A model generated the notes under the pieces. That model did not search any database. It saw nothing but the letters and a program-made list of their open reading frames with translations, and had not been told where the DNA came from. A stretch of DNA of 38,871 bases from NZQO01 sp964639255. GTDB lineage: Bacteria > Bacteroidota > Bacteroidia > Flavobacteriales > Flavobacteriaceae. The stretch lies in assembly GCA_964639255.1 (NCBI GenBank), contig CAZXDP010000020.1, positions 1 to 38,871 of the forward strand, in the 5' to 3' direction. Of the stretch, positions 24,402 through 32,011 are shown in pieces. Within the stretch, counting starts at the first letter, position 1. Each line of letters opens with the position of its first letter. Made by a program: the position numbers and the translations under genes.

Positions 24402-24485
24402 ACTTAATTTACTTATGACGTTATCGCAAGCCCCAATTGCGATGACAAAATTAAAAAGAGCGGAGCCCCAACCGCTCTTTTTACA
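24402..24485 (+). ncRNA. Candidate small RNA B with two C-rich loops
   Basis: This is a roughly 84-nt unit. Hairpin 1 is a perfect 7-bp stem, ATCGCAA (24423-24429) with TTGCGAT (24437-24443), and its loop is exactly GCCCCAA, 41 nt from the -7 start. Hairpin 2 is the terminator, whose loop is AGCCCCAA. An ORF from ATG 24415 (MTLSQAPIAM...) runs through the terminator and is unlikely to be made. The spacing of promoter, loop and terminator matches unit A to within a few bases. It may belong to an already catalogued flavobacterial RNA motif; a covariance-model search would tell. Confidence 0.55.
24453..24482. terminator. Bidirectional terminator (small RNA B and ABC exporter operon)
   Basis: AAAAAGAGCGG pairs with CCGCTCTTTTT (11 bp) around AGCCCCAA. 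It lies 66 bases beyond the ABC exporter stop on the other strand and can end both transcripts. Confidence 0.85.
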
Positions 24486-24548
24486 TTTAGATACCCTGTT
24501 ACTCGCCTTTCCAAGCATTAGAACAAAAAATAGAAGGTTTATTTTAAT

Positions 24549-26384
24549 TTAAGCAAGCGATTGCATTTCTACTAAATTGTGGTAAATGCCCTTCTTGGCC
24601 AGCAGTTCGCTGTGCTTGCCTCGCTCCACAATTTCGCCTTTGGCAAGCACCACAATCAAATCTGCATTCTGGATGGTGGAAAGCCTATGCGCGATAACGA
24701 TGGAGGTTCTATTCTTCATCATATTTTCCAGGGCGTCTTGAACCAAACGTTCGCTTTCGGTATCGAGGGCTGAGGTGGCCTCATCGAGAATCATAATGGG
24801 TGGGTTTTTTAGTACGGCTCTGGCTATGCTCAGGCGCTGCTTTTGTCCGCCGCTCAATTTATTGCCGCTGTCGCCTATGTTGGTGTCAAACTGTTGCGGA
24901 AGGTTTTTTATAAATTCGTAACTGTTGCTTATCTCCGCAGCTTCCAAAAGATTCTTTTCAGTAGCATTGGGCCTACCGAGTTTCAAATTATTGGCCACCG
25001 TATCGTTGAAGAGAATGGAATCCTGCGAGACTACCCCCAAAAGGCTGCGGAGCGATTTTTTTGAAATGTCCTTAATATTTACCCCATCAATTTCAATGCT
25101 GCCTTCGTTTACATCGTAAAAGCGCGTGAGCAAATTGGCGATGGTACTTTTGCCACTTCCGCTCTGGCCCACCAATGCGACCGTTTTTCCTTTTGGAATG
25201 GTAAGCGAGAAGTTTTTCAGCACATAGTGGTCGTCATATTTAAAGGAAATGTTCTTTATTTCAATATTGCTTTCAAAAGAAAGTTTTTCAACGGCATTTT
25301 CAATGTCGGTAATGGTATTTTCGCTCTCCAAAATTTCTAAAATGCGCGCCGCCGCGCCATCGCCACGTTTTACCGCGTAGCTTGCCTTGGCAATAGCCTT
25401 TGCGGGCGTTAAAATATTGTATGCCAACAATACGTAACCAATAAAGAAGCTGGCTTCCATTGTTTGGTCAATAAACACCAAATAACCGCCATATACCAGC
25501 AAAATCCCAATTACTATAATTCCCATAAGCTCGCTCACGGGCGAGGCGAGATTTTGGCGGTTAAGCACCGAGTTTGCGTAATTGTTGTACCGTTTATTTG
25601 AATCAGCAAACTTTTTGCTGAAAGTAGGCTCTGCATTGAAGGCTTTTATGATGCGCAGGCCGCCCATTGTTTCTTCCAAAATGGACAGGAAAGTGCCCTG
25701 TTCCTGCTGGACTTTCAGGGATTTTTTCTTGAGGGATTTTCCTATTCGCGAGATCAAGAAACCCGAAATGGGCAAAAAGATGAATACAAATAGGGTAAGT
25801 TTTACACTCAAAAAGAGCATCATTATCAAAGAGAACAAAATAGTCAACGGTTCGCGCACTATCATTTCAAGCATAGAAATGACGGAGTTTTTCACCTCGT
25901 TCACATCATTGCTCAGGCGGGCTATGGTGTCGCCCTTCCTTTTTTCAGAATAAAAGGAAAGTGGGAAGGAAATGATCTTTTCGTACATCGCGTTGCGCAG
26001 GTCCATCAGCATACCGTTACGCAGAAAAGTGATGTAGAACATAGCAAGGTAGTTGCTGAGGTTTTTCAAAAGAAAAATCACCACAATAATGCACACCATA
26101 AATAGCAGCACCCTAAAATCGCCATATTTTTCAATGGAATCTACTATAGCATAATTGAGATAATCCTCGCCAAATTCCTTCAAGCCACCAATGCCTTCAA
26201 AATTCGAAAATTCTGGTTTTACGGCCACTTCTCGCTGGTTGCTGAATATCACTTTCAGTACAGGAATAAGCGCCACAAAAGAGAGCGTGCTGAACAGCGC
26301 ATACAGAATGTTGAAGAAAATGTTCAAATACGCAAACCTCTTGTAGGGATAGGCGTAGCGTATTATTTTTCTGAAGTATTTCAC
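24549..26384 (-). CDS. MsbA-like ABC exporter (fused permease and ATPase)
   Basis: This 611-residue half-transporter has an N-terminal six-helix membrane domain (about 1-330) and a C-terminal nucleotide-binding domain. The latter shows Walker A GQSGSGKST near 405, signature LSGGQKQR near 517, Walker B IMILDEATSALD near 530 and the H-loop IAHRLST. The start codon is GTG at 26384, overlapping by one base the TAG stop of the mutase gene (TAGTG), so translation is coupled. Upstream genes encode a phosphosugar mutase and a membrane-anchored glycosyltransferase, which suggests export of a lipid-linked glycan or lipid. Family members also export drugs or lipid A, so the substrate is uncertain. Confidence 0.9.
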   Translation of the reverse strand: MKYFRKIIRYAYPYKRFAYLNIFFNILYALFSTLSFVALIPVLKVIFSNQREVAVKPEFSNFEGIGGLKEFGEDYLNYAIVDSIEKYGDFRVLLFMVCIIVVIFLLKNLSNYLAMFYITFLRNGMLMDLRNAMYEKIISFPLSFYSEKRKGDTIARLSNDVNEVKNSVISMLEMIVREPLTILFSLIMMLFLSVKLTLFVFIFLPISGFLISRIGKSLKKKSLKVQQEQGTFLSILEETMGGLRIIKAFNAEPTFSKKFADSNKRYNNYANSVLNRQNLASPVSELMGIIVIGILLVYGGYLVFIDQTMEASFFIGYVLLAYNILTPAKAIAKASYAVKRGDGAAARILEILESENTITDIENAVEKLSFESNIEIKNISFKYDDHYVLKNFSLTIPKGKTVALVGQSGSGKSTIANLLTRFYDVNEGSIEIDGVNIKDISKKSLRSLLGVVSQDSILFNDTVANNLKLGRPNATEKNLLEAAEISNSYEFIKNLPQQFDTNIGDSGNKLSGGQKQRLSIARAVLKNPPIMILDEATSALDTESERLVQDALENMMKNRTSIVIAHRLSTIQNADLIVVLAKGEIVERGKHSELLAKKGIYHNLVEMQSLA

Positions 26385-28102
26385 TAACGGATGTTTAAGT
26401 AGGTAACTATAGTATCGATTTTATCTTGCAATATCGCAGCGGCATCTTGCGAATCGCCCCGAGTGTTCACGCTCATATAAAACTTTATCTTTGGTTCTGT
26501 ACCGCTGGGACGTGCGGCAATCTTGCTGCCATCCTCGGTGTAAAAAATAAGCACATTGGAAGGGGGAATATCCAATGGCGAGGTGGTGCCTTCCACCACA
26601 TTCCGGGCCTCACCCTTCTGGTAATCTTCAATTCGAACTACCTTGCTGCCGGCAATCTCAGAGAAGGGATTCTGTCTTAGTTCGCGCATCATTTTGTTAA
26701 TTTCCTCGGCGCCCTTTTTCCCTTTCTTTACCAACGATACCAAATGTTCTTCGTAATAACCGTAGCGTTTATAGATATCTTGTAGATATTGGTATAAACT
26801 ACTGCCAACCGCTTTTTTCTGGGCGGCTATTTCACAGGCTAGCAACGTAGCGGTTACGGCATCCTTGTCGCGCACAAAATCGCCAACCATGTATCCAAAG
26901 CTTTCCTCGCCACCGCCAATGAACTGCAATTTGGGAAAATCTTTCACCATTTTTGCGATCCATTTAAATCCGGTAAGGCCTTCCTTATACTGTACGTTAA
27001 AATCTTCGGCGATAATGCGAACCATGGGCGTCGACACTATGGTTGAAGCTACAAACTGACTGCCGTCCAGTTTGCCTTCCTCTTGATATCGCTGTAGTAG
27101 GAAATGTGTCTTGAGAACCATTGCTTGGTTGCCGTTAAGGAGTACCAACTTTCCCTGTTCATCTTGCACGGCGATGCCCAAACGGTCACAATCGGGATCG
27201 GTGCCAATTACGATGTCTGCACCTTCTCTTTCAGCTTGGCGAAGGGCCATTTCCAACGCTTCGGGTTCCTCGGGATTAGGGCTGGATACCGTTGGGAAGT
27301 TCCCATTGGGTTCGGCCTGTTCTTCCACGATACTCACATTTTTATACCCAGCGGCCTCCAGTACCTTGGGAATCATGGTAATTGAGGTGCCATGCAGCGA
27401 GGTAAAAACGATTTTAAGACTGTCTTTTGCTTCTTGTGATGTGCTGAAACTCCCGTTCTCGATGGAAGCCGCCGCAAAGGCCTCGTCTACCTTGGTGTCG
27501 ATACTGTTAATGAGCGACTTGTTCGCTTCAAAATGGATGTCGGTATATTCCAAGGCATTTATCTCGGCAATGATCTCGGCGTCTTGCGGGGGCACCAATT
27601 GCCCGCCATCGTACCAATACACCTTATATCCGTTGTACTCTGGCGGATTATGGGATGCTGTGAGCACGATGCCGCAATGGCAATTAAGGTAACGTACCGC
27701 GAAAGATAACTCTGGGGTGGGTCTCAAATCGGAAAAAAGAAATACCTCAATTCCATTTGCTGAAAACACCTCGGCCACGGTTTGGGCGAGCTCTTTGCTG
27801 TTGTGACGGCAATCGTAGGCGATCGCTACCTTTATCGATGTGTTGGGAAATTGTTTTTTTAAGTAATTGGAAAGCCCCTGGGTATTCTTACCCAAAGTAT
27901 ATTTGTTGATTCGGTTGTCCCCAACCCCCATAATGCCGCGCATACCTCCAGTGCCAAAGGCGAGGTTCTTGTAAAAGCTATCCTCAAGTCCTTCAGGATC
28001 ATGGGCAATCATTTCTTTTATAGTGTGCTGGGTTTCGGTATCGAAGAAGGGGGTGAGCCATTTATTGACTCGTTCCAGCGTTTTTGGGTCTACGTAAATC
28101 AT
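26384..28102 (-). CDS. Phospho-sugar mutase (phosphoglucomutase/phosphomannomutase)
   Basis: I start at MIYVDPKTLERVNKW; an ATG seven codons upstream gives an atypical N-terminus. The 572-residue alpha-D-phosphohexomutase has the catalytic serine in TASHNPPEYNGYK (near 147) and the metal site GTDPDCDRLG (near 303). The sugar-recognition loop GGGEESFGY is near 398 and the phosphate clamp RPSGTEPKIKFY near 533. It interconverts hexose 1- and 6-phosphates for nucleotide-sugar synthesis. Length and motifs fit the PgcA-like two-sugar group. It precedes the ABC exporter with coupled translation and follows the glycosyltransferase, which places it in an envelope-glycan operon. Confidence 0.92.
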   Translation of the reverse strand: MIYVDPKTLERVNKWLTPFFDTETQHTIKEMIAHDPEGLEDSFYKNLAFGTGGMRGIMGVGDNRINKYTLGKNTQGLSNYLKKQFPNTSIKVAIAYDCRHNSKELAQTVAEVFSANGIEVFLFSDLRPTPELSFAVRYLNCHCGIVLTASHNPPEYNGYKVYWYDGGQLVPPQDAEIIAEINALEYTDIHFEANKSLINSIDTKVDEAFAAASIENGSFSTSQEAKDSLKIVFTSLHGTSITMIPKVLEAAGYKNVSIVEEQAEPNGNFPTVSSPNPEEPEALEMALRQAEREGADIVIGTDPDCDRLGIAVQDEQGKLVLLNGNQAMVLKTHFLLQRYQEEGKLDGSQFVASTIVSTPMVRIIAEDFNVQYKEGLTGFKWIAKMVKDFPKLQFIGGGEESFGYMVGDFVRDKDAVTATLLACEIAAQKKAVGSSLYQYLQDIYKRYGYYEEHLVSLVKKGKKGAEEINKMMRELRQNPFSEIAGSKVVRIEDYQKGEARNVVEGTTSPLDIPPSNVLIFYTEDGSKIAARPSGTEPKIKFYMSVNTRGDSQDAAAILQDKIDTIVTYLNIR

Positions 28103-28172
28103 GGTACATTTTATTCTAAGCAAACTTTCGTCCTACAGACTTTGCAAAAATAGCGAAACCTATTTGTTCTGC

Positions 28173-29120
28173 TTAGAGGTTTCGGTGTTCTTTCACAATG
28201 TAGTTTTTGGAGTCTTTTTTATTCCGAAGAATAAGTTCGCCAATAAAGCCTGCAAGGAATAGCTGGGTGCCCATCATCATGGCGGTGAGGGTAATGAAGA
28301 ATTCTGGTCGTTGCGTTATCAATCGGCCCCTTGGATTAATGAATAGTTTGTCAACGCCCAAATATAGGGCAAAAACGAAGCCAATGAAGAACATAAACGC
28401 TCCCCATGCTCCAAAGAGATGCATGGGCCTTTTTCCAAAACTGGAAACAAACCAAATGGTGATTAAATCCAGAAAACCCCTTATAAAACGCTCGGCCCCA
28501 AATTTGGTTTCTCCGTACTTTCGGGCTTGGTGACGCACCACTTTTTCGCCTATCCGGTTAAAGCCAGCGTTTTTGGCCAAAACCGGTATGTAACGGTGCA
28601 TTTCACCGGTTACTTCAATAGTTTTAATGACCTTGTTTTTATAGGCCTTGAGGCCACAGTTAAAATCATGCAGCGCCACCCCAGAGGTTTTCCGGGCGGC
28701 AAAGTTGAAAAGTTTAGAGGGTAGGTTCTTGGCGACGACCGAATCGAACCGTTTTTTTTTCCAGCCAGAAACCAAATCGTATCCTTCCTGGGTTACCATT
28801 GCGTACAACTGCGGGATTTCTTCCGGATTGTCCTGAAGGTCGGCATCCATGGTTACAACCACCTCACCGATGGCCTTTTCAAAACCTGCGTGCAAGGCTT
28901 GCGATTTTCCGAAGTTCTTCAAAAAGCGAATGGCTTTCACTTCGGGATGTTGGCGGGAAAGGATGTCAATGATTTCCCAGGATGTATCTGTACTTCCATC
29001 GTCGATAAATAGGATTTCATACAAAAAACCATTGGATTGCATAACGTCTGCAATCCAATGGTAAAGTTCTTGTATGGATTCCTCTTCGTTAAGAAGGGGA
29101 ATGACAATGGAAAGGTTCAT
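28173..29120 (-). CDS. Family 2 glycosyltransferase, polyisoprenyl-phosphate hexose type
   Basis: This 315-residue GT2 enzyme starts SIVIPLLNEEESIQELY. It carries the nucleotide-sugar motifs DDGSTDTSW near 41 and MDADLQDNPEEI near 92. Two C-terminal TM segments (about 233-255 and 268-290) anchor it, as in DPM1, ArnC and GtrB proteins that load a sugar onto a lipid carrier. It lies three bases after the DUF4199 gene and 70 bases before the mutase gene. The lipid-linked sugar product might be used by a glycan pathway served by the ABC exporter; sugar identity is unknown. Confidence 0.9.
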   Translation of the reverse strand: MNLSIVIPLLNEEESIQELYHWIADVMQSNGFLYEILFIDDGSTDTSWEIIDILSRQHPEVKAIRFLKNFGKSQALHAGFEKAIGEVVVTMDADLQDNPEEIPQLYAMVTQEGYDLVSGWKKKRFDSVVAKNLPSKLFNFAARKTSGVALHDFNCGLKAYKNKVIKTIEVTGEMHRYIPVLAKNAGFNRIGEKVVRHQARKYGETKFGAERFIRGFLDLITIWFVSSFGKRPMHLFGAWGAFMFFIGFVFALYLGVDKLFINPRGRLITQRPEFFITLTAMMMGTQLFLAGFIGELILRNKKDSKNYIVKEHRNL

Positions 29121-29123
29121 ATG

Positions 29124-29654
29124 TTATTCGTATGAGGGTCGGTTTTGCTTCATTATCAAGCCCGCCACAAGCGAAATTATAAATCCGAAGAACAAGGAGG
29201 CAATAAGTCCCATCGCAAACATAAACCACGGACTCATGAATTTTTCGGTCATGCCCATTGCCATATCCATTTGTTCTTGTGTCATATTGGGTTGGTCTTC
29301 GATCATCTTATCGCGCTGTGCATCGAGCATCTGCGTGATAAATTCTGGCTCGATAAAGGTAATGAAGATGTAGGTAAATATAGATCCTATAAGCCCTGCC
29401 ACGAGCGAAATGGCCAAACCTGTTTTAATCGCGTCGCCCAAGCTCATAAAGCCATCGCCTTCTTTCTTAAAGGCTTTAAGGCCGTATACGATGCACAGGG
29501 TCATAAAAATAAAGTTGAGAAGCGATTGCCACCACGGTTGATCCATGTGTACGCCCATAACCCAAACGATAACCGATAGGCCAATGGTTAACAATGCCAG
29601 AATTAAGCCGTAGTTGAGGGCAATTTTACGTACCGAAGCTTTTTGATTTTCCAT
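29124..29654 (-). CDS. DUF4199 integral membrane protein
   Basis: This 176-residue protein has about four TM helices (near 12-30, 38-56, 75-97 and 140-165). A polar, Met/Gln-rich loop (QMLDAQRDKMIEDQPNMTQE) lies between the third and fourth. This pattern and the position beside a GT2 gene are typical of DUF4199 in Bacteroidota. No function is established. It heads the four-gene operon and is preceded by a TACATTTG promoter element at 29690-29697. Confidence 0.75.
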   Translation of the reverse strand: MENQKASVRKIALNYGLILALLTIGLSVIVWVMGVHMDQPWWQSLLNFIFMTLCIVYGLKAFKKEGDGFMSLGDAIKTGLAISLVAGLIGSIFTYIFITFIEPEFITQMLDAQRDKMIEDQPNMTQEQMDMAMGMTEKFMSPWFMFAMGLIASLFFGFIISLVAGLIMKQNRPSYE

Positions 29655-29689
29655 AATGAAAAGTTTAGTTGGTTTTGGCAGTTAGTAAG

Positions 29690-29697
29690 CAAATGTA
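29690..29697 (-). promoter_or_regulatory. Promoter -7 element of DUF4199-GT2-mutase-ABC operon
   Basis: The minus strand reads TACATTTG, an exact TAnnTTTG match, 35 bases upstream of the DUF4199 start. Confidence 0.5.
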
Positions 29698-29746
29698 GTA
29701 AAATGTTACGTGCCGAAATTTTTAAATTAAATTTTTCACCTAAGTA

Positions 29747-29776
29747 TTGTGCATTTACAATAATTGCTTAAATTTG
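29747..29776 (+). promoter_or_regulatory. Promoter of rpmE2
   Basis: TTG at 29747-29749 and TAAATTTG at 29769-29776 have a 19-nt spacer and precede the rpmE2 ATG by 26 bases. This is among the best promoter matches in the window. Confidence 0.65.
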
Positions 29777-29802
29777 CACTCGCAAAATAAAGACCGAATA
29801 CG

Positions 29803-30066
29803 ATGAAAAAAGGTATCCATCCCGATAATTATAGAGTAGTGGCGTTTAAAGACATGTCTAACGACGATGTTTTCTTAACCAAATCTACCGCCGAAACCAA
29901 GGAAACGATTGAAGTTGACGGAAAAGAGTATCCTTTGGTGAAATTGGAGATTTCAAGAACTTCACATCCTTATTATACCGGTAAGGCGAAGTTGATCGAT
30001 ACCGCGGGTCGTATTGACAAATTTAAGAACAAGTATAAGAAATTCAAGAAAGAGGAAAACAACTAA
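29803..30066 (+). CDS. rpmE2: 50S ribosomal protein L31 type B
   Basis: This 87-residue protein begins MKKGIHPDNYRVVAFKDMS and contains SRTSHPYYTGKAKLIDTAGR and the lysine-rich tail KFKNKYKKFKK, the signature of type B L31. It lacks the CxxC zinc ribbon of type A L31. In many bacteria the zinc-free form replaces the zinc form during zinc limitation; in Flavobacteriaceae it is commonly the only form, so no zinc regulation should be assumed. It is monocistronic with a strong promoter and terminator. Confidence 0.97.
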   Translation: MKKGIHPDNYRVVAFKDMSNDDVFLTKSTAETKETIEVDGKEYPLVKLEISRTSHPYYTGKAKLIDTAGRIDKFKNKYKKFKKEENN

Positions 30067-30086
30067 GTTTTTCTTAACCATACACC

Positions 30087-30118
30087 AAAAGCCTTCGAGA
30101 TATCGAGGGCTTTTTTTT
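30087..30118 (+). terminator. Intrinsic terminator of rpmE2
   Basis: AAAAGCCTTCGA pairs with TCGAGGGCTTTT (one G-U) around GATA, and the run of T residues continues to 30118. Confidence 0.9.
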
Positions 30119-30140
30119 ATGCCAGCACAAGTAGAAGTAG

Positions 30141-30148
30141 TACTTTTG
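30141..30148 (+). promoter_or_regulatory. Promoter -7 element of GlmU-like gene
   Basis: TACTTTTG is an exact TAnnTTTG match 50 bases upstream of the ATG at 30199. No -33 box is evident. Confidence 0.4.
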
Positions 30149-30198
30149 GTAATGGAGGTCTTTGTTAAAGGCTTCTAGAAAAAAGAGAACACCAATTT

Positions 30199-31374
30199 AT
30201 GAACTATATTCTGTTTGATGGTGCGGTACGCAACCAATTGCTGCCGTTTACCTTTACCCGTCCCGTAGCCGATATTCGCGTGGGCATTCTTACCATTCGT
30301 GAAAAGTGGGAAGCTTATCTTGGCTTTACTACCACTACGGTTACCGAAGCGTATTTAGCTGAAAAATATCCTATGGTGGAAATGGAGAGGAACATTCTCA
30401 TAAATTCTTCCTTTCTCCCCTCCGAGAATTTGGCGAACATTGTTGCCAACCTAAAGGAGAACCAGGCCGTATTTTACAACGATGAGCCCTTGGCCTTTTT
30501 TTCTGCTGAAAACCAAGAGGTAGATTTCGATCAATATGAAGTAATACAGTATTCGCACGACGATATGCTGCGCATTAGCCATACTTGGGACATCTTCGCC
30601 AAAAACCATAAGGCTATAGAGCGCGATTTTAAAATGCTTACCAAAGGCAGAACTTCCCAGCCCATACCCGAGGGTTGCGTGGCCCTTAACCCTGAGGCGA
30701 TCTTTATTGAAGAAGGTGCCATACTTCCATTTTGCTCGCTCAATGCCAACGATGGCCCCATCTATATCGGTAAAAATTCCGAAATTATGGAAGGAGCGAT
30801 GATACGTGGCCCTTTTGCACTGTGTGAGGAAGCTACGGTAAAAATGGGGGCCAAAATCTATTCAGGGACTACCATTGGTCCTCATTGCAAGGTTGGTGGT
30901 GAAGTGAACAACTCGGTACTATTTGGTTATTCAAACAAAGGTCACGACGGCTTTTTGGGTAACTCGGTTTTGGGCGAATGGTGCAATATCGGGGCAGATT
31001 CCAACAACAGCAACCTTAAGAACAATTACGCCGAGGTACGCCTATGGGATTATGGCACCGAGCGCTTTGCGCGTACGGGCCTCCAGTTTTGTGGCCTAAT
31101 GATGGGCGACCATAGCAAGTGTGGCATCAACACCATGTTCAATACAGGTACCGTTGTAGGCGTAAGCGCCAATATCTTCGGAAGTGGTTTCCCTAGGAAT
31201 TTTATCCCAAGTTTTAGCTGGGGCGGCAGTGCGGGCATGACCACCTACAAGACCGATACGGCTTTCGAAGTCGCTAAAACAGTAATGGCCCGGCGCAACG
31301 TGGAATTTACCGAGCAAGATGCTGCCATCCTCGACCACGTTTTCCATGAAACCGCGAAATGGCGAAGAAACTAA
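30199..31374 (+). CDS. GlmU-like putative sugar nucleotidyltransferase / beta-helix protein
   Basis: The 391-residue product has an N-terminal region (about 1-150) ordered like a nucleotidyltransferase. The LeftABH hexapeptide beta-helix follows at about 160-340 (IEEGAILPFCSLN, IYIGKNSEIMEGAMIRGPF, VKMGAKIYSGTTIGPHC). The classical G-x-G-T-R-M pyrophosphorylase loop is absent: the N-terminus reads LFDGAVRNQLLPFTFTRPVADIR. Bacteroidota carry this protein widely, and it is often annotated as GlmU family. Its substrate is unproven, and it may be an acetyltransferase-like or non-catalytic relative. No partner genes adjoin it. Confidence 0.78.
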   Translation: MNYILFDGAVRNQLLPFTFTRPVADIRVGILTIREKWEAYLGFTTTTVTEAYLAEKYPMVEMERNILINSSFLPSENLANIVANLKENQAVFYNDEPLAFFSAENQEVDFDQYEVIQYSHDDMLRISHTWDIFAKNHKAIERDFKMLTKGRTSQPIPEGCVALNPEAIFIEEGAILPFCSLNANDGPIYIGKNSEIMEGAMIRGPFALCEEATVKMGAKIYSGTTIGPHCKVGGEVNNSVLFGYSNKGHDGFLGNSVLGEWCNIGADSNNSNLKNNYAEVRLWDYGTERFARTGLQFCGLMMGDHSKCGINTMFNTGTVVGVSANIFGSGFPRNFIPSFSWGGSAGMTTYKTDTAFEVAKTVMARRNVEFTEQDAAILDHVFHETAKWRRN

Positions 31375-31511
31375 GCGAGCCTCTCTTCAAAACAAAGTTA
31401 TAGTAAACGTTAAATCGCTCTAAAAAAGACATATTTTATTCTTAATTGTTCGCTATCGTCGTTATAAAGCCGTAAACTGCCACATCAAATTCTTAACTTA
31501 AAATTGAAAAC

Positions 31512-31958
31512 ATGATTATTTTGAAAAAAATGCAGTCTCTGGCATTATTTTTAGGCTTGATTATTGGTTCCACTGCGTTTGCACAAACCGATAGTAAGGT
31601 TTCTGACACTGAATTGAAACAATTTGTGACGGCCTTTCAGGACGTGCAAATGGAAAGCCAAAAAGCACAGCAAAAAATGATGGGCGTTATTGAAGAAGAG
31701 GGAATGGAAGTGGCCCGGTTTAGCGAAATCCAAAAAGCGAAAAGCAACCCAAATGCCGAAGTTTCGGCTTCCGAAGCCGAATTGACCGCCTATAACACCA
31801 TCATTACTGAGATTGAGGCTATGCAGCCCGCCATCGAAGCCAAAATGGAAGGTCACGTAAAAGCATCTGGTTTGGCTCTAGAGCGCTACCAAGCTATTGC
31901 TACGCGCTTACAAACCGATACCCAATTGCAGGAGCGCATTAGGGCGGTAATGCAATAA
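31512..31958 (+). CDS. DUF4168 secreted/periplasmic protein
   Basis: This 148-residue protein has a signal peptide (MQSLALFLGLIIGSTAFAQ within the first 25 residues). Two helical segments are typical of DUF4168: ELKQFVTAFQDVQ near 36 and ERYQAIATRLQTDTQLQERI near 125. The function of the domain is unknown. It is a lone gene, with 137 bases of AT-rich leader upstream that show no clear promoter consensus. Confidence 0.78.
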   Translation: MIILKKMQSLALFLGLIIGSTAFAQTDSKVSDTELKQFVTAFQDVQMESQKAQQKMMGVIEEEGMEVARFSEIQKAKSNPNAEVSASEAELTAYNTIITEIEAMQPAIEAKMEGHVKASGLALERYQAIATRLQTDTQLQERIRAVMQ

Positions 31959-31978
31959 ATAACAAATTTCTACTATGG

Positions 31979-32001
31979 AAACCCGCGGAAAACGCGGGTT
32001 T
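31979..32001. terminator. Intrinsic terminator between convergent genes
   Basis: AAACCCGCG pairs with CGCGGGTTT (9 bp) around GAAAA. It lies 20 bases after the DUF4168 stop and 10 bases before the convergent binding-protein stop. Confidence 0.85.
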
Positions 32002-32011
32002 TCTTTTGCTC

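Noticed and set aside
27111..27692. 193-residue plus-strand ORF opposite the phosphosugar mutase
   Set aside because: The mutase has all four catalytic motifs in the other strand; this frame has no recognisable motif and is Ser-rich shadow sequence.
29145..29579. 144-residue plus-strand ORF opposite DUF4199
   Set aside because: It lies wholly antisense to a well-supported membrane protein gene and has an amino-acid composition (His/Lys/Asn-rich) typical of a shadow frame.
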